Shown here piece after piece: positions 1 to 9,352 of a DNA stretch of 64,000 nt (its first letter is position 1; the number at the start of each line of letters is the position of its first letter). The notes under the pieces are model-generated. The model ran no database searches, had not been told where the DNA came from, and saw nothing but the letters and a program-made list of their open reading frames with translations. A program made the translations under genes and the position numbers. The stretch lies in assembly GCF_034424625.1 (NCBI RefSeq), contig NZ_CP139976.1, positions 744,001 to 808,000 of the forward strand. The letters run 5' to 3'. The stretch is from Janthinobacterium lividum. Lineage in GTDB: Bacteria; Pseudomonadota; Gammaproteobacteria; Burkholderiales; Burkholderiaceae_D.

Positions 1-1
1 C

Positions 2-745
2 TACGTGGAACGCACGATTGGCCCCACTTCCGTCAATCACCAGGGACAGTTGCAGGCTGTTACCATCGCCTTCAACCTGGCGCCGGACGTGCCGCTGGGC
101 ATCGCCACAGGCAAGATCGATGCGATGGCCAAGGACATGAGCTTGCCAGCCTCCATCATCACGCGCTACGGCGGCGACGCGGCCGTGTTCCAGAGCTCGC
201 AGTCCAGCCAGATCATCCTCATCATTGCCGCGCTGGCCGTGATCTATGTCTTGCTCGGCGTGCTGTATGAAAGCTATATCCACCCGCTGACCATCCTGGC
301 CGGCTTGCCATCGGCGGCCGTGGGGGCGCTGCTGACCCTGCGCCTGTTCGGCATGGATCTGACCATGATCGCCATCATCGGCATTTTGATGCTGATCGGC
401 ATCGTCAAGAAAAATGCGATCATGATGATCGACTTCGCCCTGCATGCGCAGCGCAACGACGGGCTGGCGCCGGCAGAGGCCATCCGCCAGGCGTGCATCC
501 TGCGTTTCCGCCCCATCATGATGACGTCGGCGGCGGCCTTGATGGGCGCCTTGCCGATCGCCCTGGGTCTGGGCGCCGGCGCCGAGCTGCGCCAGCCGCT
601 GGGCCTGGCCGTGGTCGGCGGCTTGCTGTTTTCGCAAGTGATCACCCTGTTCATCACCCCCGTGATCTATCTGTTCCTGGATAAGTACAGCGGCACGGGA
701 CCGTTGACGGACGAGCAATTGGTGGCGCTCGACAACAAGGCCTGA
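2..745 (+). CDS. RND multidrug efflux permease, C-terminal part (MdtC/MuxC-like)
   Basis: The reading frame is already open at the left edge, so only the last 247 codons are present. RND permeases are trimeric inner-membrane drug/proton antiporters that work with a periplasmic adaptor and an outer-membrane channel. The fragment holds the last porter-domain stretch, then several hydrophobic helices with the conserved RFRPIMMTSAAALMGALP segment and a following ELRQPLG segment. These read most like the MdtB/MdtC branch. The gene ends at a strong terminator, so it is the last gene of its operon. The MdtC/MuxC assignment is from memory of family sequences; membership of the RND superfamily is secure. 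Confidence 0.9.
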   Translation, partial: YVERTIGPTSVNHQGQLQAVTIAFNLAPDVPLGIATGKIDAMAKDMSLPASIITRYGGDAAVFQSSQSSQIILIIAALAVIYVLLGVLYESYIHPLTILAGLPSAAVGALLTLRLFGMDLTMIAIIGILMLIGIVKKNAIMMIDFALHAQRNDGLAPAEAIRQACILRFRPIMMTSAAALMGALPIALGLGAGAELRQPLGLAVVGGLLFSQVITLFITPVIYLFLDKYSGTGPLTDEQLVALDNKA

Positions 746-762
746 GCCGCCACACGGCCAGC

Positions 763-800
763 ACCGGCGCCCCGTTCCTCGTGAATGCGGCGCCGGTTTT
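763..800 (+). terminator. Rho-independent terminator after the RND gene
   Basis: A perfect 9-bp stem (ACCGGCGCC at 763-771 with GGCGCCGGT at 789-797) is followed by a short T run. It lies 18 nt after the RND stop codon. Confidence 0.8.
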
Positions 801-819
801 GTATGGGCCGTGATACATA

Positions 820-862
820 CGGTAACAACCGTCAAGCGACGGCTCGGGTACTCTGGTTACCG
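820..862. promoter_or_regulatory. Nested inverted repeat (operator or structured leader)
   Basis: CGGTAAC (820-826) and GTTACCG (856-862) form a perfect 7-bp inverted repeat. Between them CCGTC (829-833) pairs with GACGG (838-842). The element lies about 155 nt before the start chosen for the next gene. It could be a regulator site or a folded 5' leader. Function is not known. Confidence 0.35.
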
Positions 863-1016
863 CTGCAAGGAATGTCGCTATCCTGTACGCTTCGGGTTGG
901 ATATGCCGAGGAAGTGTTCCCAAAAGCAAGGGACTCTGGCACTATGGCTGCCCTGTAAGATTACTTTTGTCGCTACACAGAAAGCACGATTCATTTTGCA
1001 TGACACGACCCATTTG

Positions 1017-1898
1017 ATGGCTGCCGATTCCGATGTTTGCCCCACCTGCGGGCAAGTGATCCAGCCACCACCGGCCTACGGGTCCACGACCAGCACCATG
1101 CGCAAGGTGGCGCTCGGCGTGTCCGTCTTGCTGCACGTGCTGCTGGCGGCGTATGCATTGTTTCGCAGCGATACGATCGAAAAGATCCCGCCGCCGAAGA
1201 AGGAAAGCGCGATGGTCTACATTGCGCCACTGAAAGACAAACCGCAGCCGCAGCCGAAACCCACGCCGAAACCGAAGGACACGAAAGTGGCCAAGGTCAA
1301 ACCGCCACCGGCGCCGAGCAAGCGCGTGGTCACAAAAGACGTGCCGCGCGACAAGCCAAAACTGGAAACATTCACGCCGCCGCTGGTGTCGAAAGTGCCG
1401 TTGCCGCCGCCGCCGGCTGAAGACATGAGTTCGATGATCGAGCAGCGCCGCAAGCAGCGCGAGGCGCAAAACCCCGCGCCGCCGGCCGAGGAAAGCGAAA
1501 ACGACCGCGCCATGCGCGTGGCCAAGGCGAATATCGCCGGCGCCCAGGGACGCAATTCCGGCAGTGACCGTGAGGATTCGGGCGGCGTGTTTTCCATCGT
1601 CAACCAGACTTCGTTCAGTGCCGAAGTCAAGTTCAAGGGCTGGAACGGCAACTTCAAGCGCAACTGGCTGAAGCAGGAAAAAGTCGAGTTGGGCAATGAG
1701 CCCGATATCGAAACGGCTATCGTGAAGAAGATGATTCAGCTGATCCGTGCCGAAAAGCCCGGTGATTTCGTGTGGGAATCGCGACGCCTGGGGCGCAACG
1801 TCAACCTCAGCGCCCGCGTGGAAGACACGGCCGAGCTGATGGCCTTCCTGCGGCAGGAGTTCTTTTCCGAGAAACGGCCAGGGCCGGGACGGCGCTAG
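1017..1898 (+). CDS. Membrane-anchored proline-rich protein with N-terminal CxxC, TonB-like architecture
   Basis: The protein has 293 residues from ATG 1017. It opens with a short cytoplasmic segment containing CPTCG, half of a possible zinc ribbon. One hydrophobic helix follows (about residues 24-42), then a lysine/proline-rich periplasmic linker (about 55-140), and a C-terminal domain rich in charged and aromatic residues (about 190-290). This layout resembles TonB or TolA, but I do not recognise the C-terminal domain as TonB_C. The frame is open back to 810, but the extra residues look non-coding, and ATG 1017 places the helix near the N-terminus. No good Shine-Dalgarno sequence is visible, so the start is uncertain. 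A terminator follows directly. Function unknown. Confidence 0.65.
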   Translation: MAADSDVCPTCGQVIQPPPAYGSTTSTMRKVALGVSVLLHVLLAAYALFRSDTIEKIPPPKKESAMVYIAPLKDKPQPQPKPTPKPKDTKVAKVKPPPAPSKRVVTKDVPRDKPKLETFTPPLVSKVPLPPPPAEDMSSMIEQRRKQREAQNPAPPAEESENDRAMRVAKANIAGAQGRNSGSDREDSGGVFSIVNQTSFSAEVKFKGWNGNFKRNWLKQEKVELGNEPDIETAIVKKMIQLIRAEKPGDFVWESRRLGRNVNLSARVEDTAELMAFLRQEFFSEKRPGPGRR

Positions 1899-1918
1899 GC
1901 GCTCGTAAAACTGGCAAT

Positions 1919-1957
1919 AAAAAAGGCTGCACCGTGTGAACGGGCAGCCTTTTTTTA
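1919..1957. terminator. Bidirectional terminator between convergent genes
   Basis: AGGCTGC and GCAGCCT arms are flanked by A and T runs, so the hairpin can stop transcription from both sides. It sits between the proline-rich protein gene (+) and engB (-). Confidence 0.85.
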
Positions 1958-1974
1958 CGCAGCGTTGATCTCGA

Positions 1975-2718
1975 TCAAGCCGGTTTGTCGGTTCCCGCTT
2001 CCGGTTCGACGTCGTCTTCCATGTCGATCAGTTCGACCATCTGGGCCGCGCCATCTTCGCTGATGCCGGCCAGTTCCATGATCTTGTCGTTGGCTTCGTC
2101 GATGCCGACGCGCTTCAGGGCCGAGAACAGTTGCACGGTGAACGGGAAACCGACGCCGTCTTCATCCACGTAGCTGTCGAGCTTGGCTTTCGCCTGGCGC
2201 AAGGCATTCACGGATTCATTGCGGTTCAGCTTATCGACTTTCGTCAGGATGCAGTGGATCGGTTTGCCCGTCGGGGCGAACCATTCCAGCATCTGGATGT
2301 CCAGGTCGGTGAACGGACGGCGCGAATCCATGATCAGGATCAAGCCCGCCAATTGCTCGCGGCGCTGCACATAGTCGCCCAGCAGGCGCTGCCAGTGCAA
2401 TTTGGCCGAGCCCGAGACTTCCGCGTAGCCGTAGCCCGGCAAGTCGACCAGCAGGCATTCGATCTCTTCGACGATGGTGGCATCCTTGCGGTGCTGCGCC
2501 ACGTGGGCGCCGCCGATGGAGAAGTAGTTGATGTGCTGGGTACGGCCAGGTGTCTTGGAGGCGAACGCCAAGCCTTTCTGATTACACAAGATGTTGATGG
2601 CGGTCGATTTACCGGCATTGGAGCGGCCGGCAAAGGCGATTTCCGGCACCGTGGTATCGGGCAGGTCACGCAATTGGTTGACGGTCGTAAAGAAGCGGGC
2701 TTGCCAGAGTTTTGACAT
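1975..2718 (-). CDS. engB: Ribosome biogenesis GTP-binding protein EngB (YihA/YsxC)
   Basis: This is a small TRAFAC GTPase needed for assembly of the 50S ribosomal subunit. It carries the P-loop GRSNAGKST (about residues 31-39), a G3 motif in DLPGYG (about 93-98), and a G4 motif TKVDKL (about 158-163). The 247 residues exceed the roughly 200 of most EngB proteins because of an acidic C-terminal tail of about 30 residues. It is transcribed alone and diverges from the cytochrome c4 gene, a neighbour arrangement I recall from other betaproteobacteria. The start at 2718 gives the usual N-terminus just before the G domain. Confidence 0.95.
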   Translation of the reverse strand: MSKLWQARFFTTVNQLRDLPDTTVPEIAFAGRSNAGKSTAINILCNQKGLAFASKTPGRTQHINYFSIGGAHVAQHRKDATIVEEIECLLVDLPGYGYAEVSGSAKLHWQRLLGDYVQRREQLAGLILIMDSRRPFTDLDIQMLEWFAPTGKPIHCILTKVDKLNRNESVNALRQAKAKLDSYVDEDGVGFPFTVQLFSALKRVGIDEANDKIMELAGISEDGAAQMVELIDMEDDVEPEAGTDKPA

Positions 2719-2904
2719 GGGAGTAGTAAAGCAACAAAAGGGAGCGATAAGGGAGCGATAACGCCAAGAAGCTATTGTACAATAAGGGGTTGTTTATTGT
2801 TGCCGGCGTAGCAGCGATGCGGCTTGCGGCCCTGAAAATAAAGCAAAAATCCACAGGGCGCGGCAATGTCCACCACTAATTTCTCACTGTCTCAGGGTGC
2901 CTGA

Positions 2905-3576
2905 ATGAATCGTGCGTTTTCACCGTTTATCAAATCCATGCTGCTCGCTTTGCTGGCTGTATCGGCAACTGCCTCTGCGGTCGAAGCAGCGAAACCGGCC
3001 GTCAAGGTCGACGCGGCCAAGGGCGCTACCCTGTACGCCGATGGCGATGCGGCACGCGGCCTGCCTGCCTGTGTCTCCTGCCATGGCGCGGCCGGCAATT
3101 CGACCATCACGGTCAATCCGAAGCTAGCCGGCCAGCACGAAAGCTATATCTACAAGCAACTGGTCGACTTCACCACGCCGGAGCGCAACCAGCCCGTCAT
3201 GACGACGTACGCGAAAATGCTCAGCGACGCCGACAAGAAGAATATCGCCGCCTACCTGGGCGCGCAGCTGTCCAAGCCGGGCGCCGCGAAAAACAAGGAC
3301 ACGATCGACCTGGGCAAGAAAATCTACCGTGGTGGCATTGCTTCCAAGCAAGTTGCTGCCTGCGCCAGCTGTCATGGCGCGACGGGCAATGGCATTCCCG
3401 TCCAGTATCCGCGCATCGCCGGCCAGCACCAGGACTACACGGTGGCCCAGCTGGCCATGTTCCGCAGCACCAAGGCTGATGCCCGCAAGAACAGCGCGCA
3501 AATGCACACCATCGCCGCCCGCATGTCGGATGACGAGATCGCCGCCGTTGCCGATTACATCGCCGGCCTGAAGTAA
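2905..3576 (+). CDS. Diheme cytochrome c4
   Basis: This periplasmic electron carrier has 223 residues. A signal peptide (about residues 1-28) is followed by two cytochrome c domains with heme-binding CVSCH and CASCH. Each domain has a downstream methionine in a context fitting the axial ligand. Cytochrome c4 passes electrons from the bc1 complex to terminal oxidases, usually at the membrane surface. The gene sits directly upstream of resB and ccsA, which attach heme to such proteins, but a terminator separates them. An AGGGTG sequence lies about 7 nt before ATG 2905. Confidence 0.92.
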   Translation: MNRAFSPFIKSMLLALLAVSATASAVEAAKPAVKVDAAKGATLYADGDAARGLPACVSCHGAAGNSTITVNPKLAGQHESYIYKQLVDFTTPERNQPVMTTYAKMLSDADKKNIAAYLGAQLSKPGAAKNKDTIDLGKKIYRGGIASKQVAACASCHGATGNGIPVQYPRIAGQHQDYTVAQLAMFRSTKADARKNSAQMHTIAARMSDDEIAAVADYIAGLK

Positions 3577-3625
3577 GTTTTCATAGTGGCAAGAGATTGC
3601 CAGGCGCACCAGCGCGCATGAACCA

Positions 3626-3656
3626 GGGCGGCCGTCTCGACAGGCTGCCCTTTTTT
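3626..3656 (+). terminator. Terminator after cytochrome c4
   Basis: An 8-bp stem, GGGCGGCC (3626-3633) with GGCTGCCC (3643-3650) and one G-T pair, is followed by six T residues. Confidence 0.8.
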
Positions 3657-3761
3657 ATGGCAGGGGCCAAACAGGAGTATGCTGCCGCCTTGCGCGGAGA
3701 AACACTCTGCTCCATGCCTAAATTTTCTTGAAGATTGCATATCCCGTATGAGTATCAACGT

Positions 3762-5858
3762 ATGAGCACAGGCACGACCGGAATCGAGTTAAAGACCCAA
3801 CGCCGCAGCCTGGCTGAATTCGTCGAGCTGGTCTCGTCGATGCGCTTTGCCATCAGCCTGCTGACCCTGATCGCCGTCGCGTCCATCATCGGCACCGTGC
3901 TCAAGCAAAATGAGCCCATGCCCAATTATGTGAACCAGTTCGGCCCGTTCTGGTTCGCCGTCTTCGACAAGCTGAGCCTGTACTCCGTGTATTCGGCCTG
4001 GTGGTTCCTGGTCATCATGGGTTTCCTCGTCGCCTCGACTTCGCTGTGCATCGTGCGCAATGCACCGAAGATGCTCAAGGATATGCGCAGCTGGCGCGAC
4101 AATGTGCGCGAACAATCCCTGCGCAATTTCCATCACAAGGCGGAATGGCAGGCGCCGCTGCCGCGCACCGTGCTGGCGCAGCAGATGGTGATGCGCCTGA
4201 AAGACGCCGGCTACGCGGCCAAGGTAGTCGAGAAGGACAACGCCACCCTGGTCGCTGCCAAGCGGGGCGCGGCCAATAAATGGGGCTATATCTTTGCCCA
4301 CGGCGCCATCGTCATCATTTGCGTGGGCGGCTTGCTCGATTCGGAAATGCCCATCCGCGTACAGCAATGGTTCTTCGGCAAGACGCCGTTTTCCGGCAGC
4401 GGCGTGATCGCCGACATTCCCGCCCAGCACCGCCTGAGCCTGTCGAACCCCACTTTCCGCGGCAACACCATGATCCCGGAAGGCGCGTCGAGCAACACGG
4501 CCATCATTCCCCAGGCCGATGGCGTGCTGATCCAGGACCTGCCCATCACCATCCTGCTGAAAAAATTCCACATCGATTTCTACAGCACGGGCATGCCCAA
4601 GCTGTTCGCCAGCGATGTCGTGGTGACGGATCATGAAACAGGGAAAAGTTTCCCTGCAACCATCAAAGTCAATCAGCCGCTGCTGTACAAGGGCCTGGCC
4701 CTGTACCAGTCCAGCTTTGAAGATGGCGGCAGCAAGCTCAAATTGACGGGCTTTCCCATGACGGGCAAGACGACGAAACGCTTCGATATCGGCGGCGAAG
4801 TGGGCGGCAGCACGCCGCTCGAGCGCAGCGACGGCAATTCCTACACGGTGGAATGGTCGGGTTTCCGCCCGTTCAACGTGGAAAACCTCAGCGCCGGCCA
4901 GGATGTGCGCGCCGTCAGCAAGGCGGAAAGCTTCAACGATAAGTTTGCCGTCGGCCTCGATAAACGCCTCGGCTCGGCCGCGAAGAACGCGAATAACAAG
5001 GATCTCAAGAACGTCGGTCCTTCGGTGCAATACAAATTGCGCGACAAGACGGGCCAGGCGCGCGAGTACCAGAACTACATGCAGCCTGTCACCGTGGATG
5101 GCACGACGGTGTTCCTGGCCGGCATGCGCGTCAACCCCAGCGATCCGTTCAGCTATCTGCGCATTCCCGCCGATGACAATTACAGCGTGAACGAATGGAT
5201 GCGCTTGCGTGCCGCGCTGCAAGATCCCGCGCTGCGCCAGCAGGCCGCCACGCGCTATGCGGCGCGCGCCATGCCGCAACCGGGCGCGGAAGCCTTGCGC
5301 GGCCAGTTGCAGGAATCGGCGGCGAAAAGCCTGGGCATCTTTGCCGGCAATGGGCAAGAGGGCGGCTTCCTCGCCATTTCGCGTTTCCTGGAGAAAATTC
5401 CTGCCGCCGAGCAAGAAAAAGCGGCCGATATCTTCATGAAGATACTGAATGGCAGCCTGTGGGACTTGTGGCAGGCGGCGCGCGCCCAGGATGGCTTGAA
5501 AGCCATCGAGGCCGATGACAAGCATGGCCGCTTCCTGCAACTGGCCACGAATGCGCTGTCCGACAGCTTCTTCTATGGCGCGCCCGTGTATCTGCAACTC
5601 GACGACTTCACGGAAATCAAGGCGTCCGTGCTGCAGGTGACGCGTTCGCCGGGCAAGAGCGTGGTCTACCTCGGCTGCCTGTTCCTCGTGATCGGCGTGT
5701 TTTCCATGTTTTATATCCGCGAGCGCCGCCTGTGGGTGTGGATCAAGGATGGCGAGGGCGGCAGCGATGCCTTGATGGCCATGAGCACGCAACGCAAGAC
5801 GCTGGATTTTGAAAAAGAATTTGAGAACTTGAAGGCAAAGCTGCCGCAATCGGCGTAA
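3762..5858 (+). CDS. resB: Cytochrome c biogenesis protein ResB (system II)
   Basis: ResB pairs with CcsA to move heme to the periplasm and attach it to CxxCH motifs of apocytochromes. The protein has about 698 residues from ATG 3762. Three N-terminal membrane helices (about 25-185 overall) are followed by a large periplasmic domain, and a last helix lies near residues 625-645 just after the periplasmic part. This matches the family. The frame extends to a TTG at 3735, but ATG 3762 is the more ordinary start. It is followed after 49 nt by ccsA, and the two form an operon. Some databases name this subunit CcsB. Confidence 0.93.
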   Translation: MSTGTTGIELKTQRRSLAEFVELVSSMRFAISLLTLIAVASIIGTVLKQNEPMPNYVNQFGPFWFAVFDKLSLYSVYSAWWFLVIMGFLVASTSLCIVRNAPKMLKDMRSWRDNVREQSLRNFHHKAEWQAPLPRTVLAQQMVMRLKDAGYAAKVVEKDNATLVAAKRGAANKWGYIFAHGAIVIICVGGLLDSEMPIRVQQWFFGKTPFSGSGVIADIPAQHRLSLSNPTFRGNTMIPEGASSNTAIIPQADGVLIQDLPITILLKKFHIDFYSTGMPKLFASDVVVTDHETGKSFPATIKVNQPLLYKGLALYQSSFEDGGSKLKLTGFPMTGKTTKRFDIGGEVGGSTPLERSDGNSYTVEWSGFRPFNVENLSAGQDVRAVSKAESFNDKFAVGLDKRLGSAAKNANNKDLKNVGPSVQYKLRDKTGQAREYQNYMQPVTVDGTTVFLAGMRVNPSDPFSYLRIPADDNYSVNEWMRLRAALQDPALRQQAATRYAARAMPQPGAEALRGQLQESAAKSLGIFAGNGQEGGFLAISRFLEKIPAAEQEKAADIFMKILNGSLWDLWQAARAQDGLKAIEADDKHGRFLQLATNALSDSFFYGAPVYLQLDDFTEIKASVLQVTRSPGKSVVYLGCLFLVIGVFSMFYIRERRLWVWIKDGEGGSDALMAMSTQRKTLDFEKEFENLKAKLPQSA

Positions 5859-5907
5859 GCTGCGCTGTGTCTGGGACGCTTGCGCGTCGCCTGCAATGGA
5901 GAAAATG

Positions 5908-7059
5908 ATGGAATTGGCAAACAAGCAAATATATACGCAGGAACCAGGATTTTTCAAGCGCCTGAGCCTGATCGATTGGCTGTATGGCGCCGGCTTGCTG
6001 GCCGCCTCCCTGTTCGGCCTGGTGCGCTTTGGCGCCTTCATGGATATCTATGAAAAAGCCATCTTGCTGGCCGCGGCGCCCACGTTCGCGTGGCTGGGCT
6101 GGTACTGGAAGCCCGTGCGCTGGCTGATCCCCGTGGCAGCCGTGCTGTCGCTGTTCGCCATCGAGCTGTACGCTGGCCACCTGGAGATGGCGAACCAGAA
6201 ATTCTTCCTGAAATATATCTTGTCGAGCCAATCCGCCATCTTGTGGATGGGTACCCTGTTCGTGCTGTCGACCCTGTTCTACTGGATCGGCCTGGTGGCG
6301 CGCTCGGAATTCGGCTCGTCCGTCGGCTCCCTGCTGTGCTGGGCCGGCGTCGTGCTGGGCCTGACGGGCATGCTGGTGCGCTGGTACGAGTCTTACCTGA
6401 TCGGTGCCGACGTGGGCCACATTCCCGTGTCGAACCTGTATGAAGTGTTCATCCTGTTTTCCTTGATCACGGCCATGTTTTACCTGTACTACGAGCAGCA
6501 TTACGCGACGCGCCAGCTGGGCGCCTTCGTCATGCTGGTCATTTCCGCGGCCGTCGTGTTCCTGATGTGGTACACGGTCACGCGCGACGCGGCCGAGATC
6601 CAGCCGCTGGTGCCGGCCCTGCAAAGCTGGTGGATGAAGATCCACGTGCCGGCCAACTTCATCGGCTACGGCACCTTCGCCCTGTCGGCCATGGTGGCGG
6701 CGGCCTACCTGCTCAAATCGAGCGGCTACCTGGTCGACCGCCTGCCGTCGCTGGAAGTGCTCGACGACGTCATGTACAAGGCTATTTCCGTCGGCTTCGC
6801 TTTCTTCACGGTAGCGACCATCCTGGGCGCCTTGTGGGCGGCCGAAGCATGGGGCGGCTACTGGTCGTGGGACCCGAAAGAAACGTGGGCGCTGATCGTC
6901 TGGCTCAACTATGCAGCCTGGCTGCACATGCGCCTGATGACGGGCTTGCGCGGCCGCGTCGCCTCGTGGTGGGCGCTGGTGGGCTTGCTGGTGACGACCT
7001 TCGCGTTTTTGGGCGTGAATATGTTCCTTTCTGGATTACATTCTTACGGCAAGCTTTAA
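5908..7059 (+). CDS. ccsA: Cytochrome c biogenesis protein CcsA/ResC (system II heme handler)
   Basis: This multi-helix membrane protein belongs to the heme handling family. The tryptophan-rich WWD signature is visible near the C-terminus as WGGYWSWDPKETWAL, with conserved histidines nearby that ligate heme. It has about 383 residues and at least eight hydrophobic helices. It works with ResB upstream. The ATG codons at 5896, 5905 and 5908 are all in frame. I chose 5908 because GGAGA at 5898-5902 then sits at normal spacing. Some databases call this family CcsB, so names in this operon are easily swapped. Confidence 0.93.
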   Translation: MELANKQIYTQEPGFFKRLSLIDWLYGAGLLAASLFGLVRFGAFMDIYEKAILLAAAPTFAWLGWYWKPVRWLIPVAAVLSLFAIELYAGHLEMANQKFFLKYILSSQSAILWMGTLFVLSTLFYWIGLVARSEFGSSVGSLLCWAGVVLGLTGMLVRWYESYLIGADVGHIPVSNLYEVFILFSLITAMFYLYYEQHYATRQLGAFVMLVISAAVVFLMWYTVTRDAAEIQPLVPALQSWWMKIHVPANFIGYGTFALSAMVAAAYLLKSSGYLVDRLPSLEVLDDVMYKAISVGFAFFTVATILGALWAAEAWGGYWSWDPKETWALIVWLNYAAWLHMRLMTGLRGRVASWWALVGLLVTTFAFLGVNMFLSGLHSYGKL

Positions 7060-7143
7060 TTGTTTTTTGCATGACAGAAGCGTCATGAACGGCCCGGGAA
7101 AACTGGTGTAAGGTACAAACAATCACCTTTTCCCGGAGCCGCC

Positions 7144-8121
7144 ATGTTGATCAAGCGCAGTCCCAACGGCATTGAGTTGCCGTATTCTTCCGAAATCACG
7201 CCGCGTGCCGTGTTTGAATCGCGCCGCAGCTTCATCAAGCAAATCGCCCTGGGCTCCGTGTCCAGCGCGGCCTTGCTGGAAATGGCCAGCCGCGAAGCGT
7301 TCGCGCAAGGCAGCAATCCCAAGCTGGCCGCCAAGCTCAATCCTGCCTATTCGGCGCTGGAAAAGCAGACGGCCTATAAAGACGCCACCAGCTACAACAA
7401 TTTCTACGAATTCGGCACGGACAAGAGCGATCCGGCGCAAAACGCGGGCACCCTGCGCACGCGTCCGTGGACCGTCAGCATCGAGGGCGAAGTCAAGAAG
7501 CCCATGACCCTGGACCTCGACGCGCTGCTGAAGCTGGCGCCGCTGGAAGAGCGCGTGTACCGCTTGCGCTGCGTGGAAGGCTGGTCGATGGTCATCCCGT
7601 GGGTCGGTTATTCCTTCTCGGAAATCATCAAGAAGGTCGAGCCGACGGGCAATGCGAAGTACGTGGAATTCATCACCCTGGCCGACAAGAAGCAGATGCC
7701 GGGCGTGGGCAGCCGCGTGCTGCAGTGGCCCTACACGGAAGGCTTGCGCATCGATGAAGCGAATCATCCGCTGGCGCTGCTCACCCTGGGCATGTATGGC
7801 GAAACCTTGCCGAATCAGAATGGCGCGCCCGTGCGCATGGTGTTGCCGTGGAAATATGGTTTCAAATCCGCCAAATCCATCGTCAAGATCCGTTTCGTCA
7901 AGGAGCAGCCGCGCACCTCCTGGAACCTGTCGGCGCCGTCCGAATACGGTTTTTACTCGAACGTGAATCCGAACGTCGATCATCCGCGCTGGTCGCAAGC
8001 TTCCGAGCGGCGCATCGGCGAAGACGGTTTTCTCACCCGCAAGCGCAAGACCCTGATGTTCAATGGCTACAACGATGTCGCTTCCTTGTATGCGGGCATG
8101 GACCTGAAGAAGTTCTTTTAA
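7144..8121 (+). CDS. msrP: Periplasmic methionine sulfoxide reductase catalytic subunit MsrP (YedY)
   Basis: MsrP is a molybdopterin enzyme that reduces methionine sulfoxide in periplasmic proteins. The N-terminal region has a twin-arginine signal, RRSFIK (about residues 24-29) followed by a hydrophobic stretch, so the folded enzyme goes through Tat. The sulfite-oxidase fold contains [10 protein letters not shown], whose cysteine (about residue 144) should be the molybdenum ligand. The length of 325 residues is normal. GGAG lies 5 nt before ATG 7144. The msrQ gene begins 9 nt downstream, so the two form the standard msrPQ operon. Confidence 0.96.
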   Translation: MLIKRSPNGIELPYSSEITPRAVFESRRSFIKQIALGSVSSAALLEMASREAFAQGSNPKLAAKLNPAYSALEKQTAYKDATSYNNFYEFGTDKSDPAQNAGTLRTRPWTVSIEGEVKKPMTLDLDALLKLAPLEERVYRLRCVEGWSMVIPWVGYSFSEIIKKVEPTGNAKYVEFITLADKKQMPGVGSRVLQWPYTEGLRIDEANHPLALLTLGMYGETLPNQNGAPVRMVLPWKYGFKSAKSIVKIRFVKEQPRTSWNLSAPSEYGFYSNVNPNVDHPRWSQASERRIGEDGFLTRKRKTLMFNGYNDVASLYAGMDLKKFF

Positions 8122-8130
8122 GGAAATACC

Positions 8131-8784
8131 ATGGCCCTCAACCCCACGAGCAAGCAGTTGTCGCTGCTGAAAAGCCTGATCTTCTTGCTGGCGCTGCTGC
8201 CGTTCGCGCGCATGGTCTGGCTGACGTACACGGGGCAACTGGTGGAGCCGCTGGAATTCATCACGCGCGGCACGGGCGACTGGACCCTGTATTTCCTGTG
8301 TATCAGCCTGGCTGTCACGCCCTTGCGGCGCCTCACGCAATGGAATTGGCTGATCAAGCTGCGGCGCATGCTGGGCCTGTTCGCCTTTTTCTACGCGGCG
8401 CTGCACTTCACCACTTTTTTATGGTTTGATCACTTTTTCGATGTGCAGGAAATGTGGAAGGATGTGCTCAAGCGTCCGTTCATCACGGTGGGTTTCATCG
8501 CTTTCGTGCTGCTGATTCCGCTGGCCGTGACGAGCACGAACGGCATGGTGAAACGCCTGGGGGGCAAGCGCTGGCAGTGGCTGCACCGCTTGATCTATGT
8601 CATCGCGCCGCTGGGTATCTTGCACTTCTGGTGGATGAAGGCGGGCAAGAATAATTTCGCGCAACCGATCCTGTTCGGCAGCATCGTCGCGCTACTGCTG
8701 TTAATACGCGTGGTTTTCGCCTGGAGTAAGCGAGAGAAGAGCGCCAGGGCGGCCAAGGCTGCCACCCCGGTACGCTCGGCTTAG
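8131..8784 (+). CDS. msrQ: Heme-binding membrane subunit MsrQ (YedZ)
   Basis: MsrQ is a heme b membrane protein of the ferric reductase-like family that carries electrons from the quinone pool or flavin to MsrP. The 217 residues contain about six helices, and conserved histidines appear in YAALHFTTF, near LHRLIY and in ILHFWWM. It follows msrP after 9 nt. Its TAG stop overlaps the stop of the convergent lptM gene, with no terminator between them. Confidence 0.95.
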   Translation: MALNPTSKQLSLLKSLIFLLALLPFARMVWLTYTGQLVEPLEFITRGTGDWTLYFLCISLAVTPLRRLTQWNWLIKLRRMLGLFAFFYAALHFTTFLWFDHFFDVQEMWKDVLKRPFITVGFIAFVLLIPLAVTSTNGMVKRLGGKRWQWLHRLIYVIAPLGILHFWWMKAGKNNFAQPILFGSIVALLLLIRVVFAWSKREKSARAAKAATPVRSA

Positions 8785-8963
8785 CTTGCTGGCACGATCA
8801 CCGGTGGTGGCGGCACGGGCGCCGGTTCGACCGGGCCTTTGGCTGGCGCGCCCTTGGCCGCCGGCGGCTTGGGCAGGTACAGGGGGCCGGGCTGGCCGCA
8901 GCCGGCCAGGACGCTAGAAACCACAATGGCGGTGCCGATATAAAACGCTGAGGATGACTTCAC
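8781..8963 (-). CDS. lptM: LPS translocon maturation lipoprotein LptM (YifL-like)
   Basis: This is a small lipoprotein of about 60 residues. A hydrophobic signal ends in LAGC, and the mature protein starts CGQPGPLYLP, the signature of LptM/YifL. In E. coli LptM helps oxidative maturation of the LptDE complex. The rest is a proline/alanine-rich tail. The start is a GTG at 8963; another GTG at 8975 would add four residues. The longer open frame up to 9182 overlaps cyaY and is not coding. The gene is divergent from cyaY. The lysA gene that often follows lptM is not here, since msrQ converges at its 3' end. Confidence 0.85.
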   Translation of the reverse strand: MKSSSAFYIGTAIVVSSVLAGCGQPGPLYLPKPPAAKGAPAKGPVEPAPVPPPPVIVPAS

Positions 8964-9003
8964 GATTAGAATCACGGTTTGATTAAGATCTTTGGAGTGT
9001 AGC

Positions 9004-9333
9004 ATGAGCGAATCGGAATTCCTGGCCCTGGCCGAAGCCACCCTGACCCAGATCGAGGCGGCGCTGGACCGGCTGAACGATGAAGACGTGCTCGACGTCG
9101 AATGCAGCCGCAGCGGCAATGTGCTGGAAATCGAGTTCATCGATAACGGCACGAAAATCATCGTCAACAGCCAGGCCCCCATGCGCGAAATGTGGGTGGC
9201 CGCCCGTTCCGGCGGTTTCCACTACAAGCGCGTGGGCGACGAGTGGATCAACACGCGCGACAGTTCGGAACTGTTTGCGGCTTTGTCTGCCATGGCCAGC
9301 GAGCAGGCGGGTGCGGCAGTTGTATTGAAGTAA
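9004..9333 (+). CDS. cyaY: Iron donor protein CyaY (bacterial frataxin)
   Basis: CyaY binds iron and tunes Fe-S cluster assembly by the Isc machinery. The protein has 109 residues, the normal family length, with an acidic first helix and the conserved beta-sheet segment containing VLEIEF, IIVNSQ, EMWVAARSGGFHY and DEW. An in-frame TTG at 8992 lies upstream, but GGAG at 8994-8997 is 6 nt before ATG 9004 and decides the start. A terminator follows. Confidence 0.95.
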   Translation: MSESEFLALAEATLTQIEAALDRLNDEDVLDVECSRSGNVLEIEFIDNGTKIIVNSQAPMREMWVAARSGGFHYKRVGDEWINTRDSSELFAALSAMASEQAGAAVVLK

Positions 9334-9352
9334 GTGTTTGAAGTGATGCATG

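Noticed and set aside
3789..6041. 750-codon open frame antisense to resB
   Set aside because: Composition is shadow-like with no motifs, and resB on the other strand is unambiguous.
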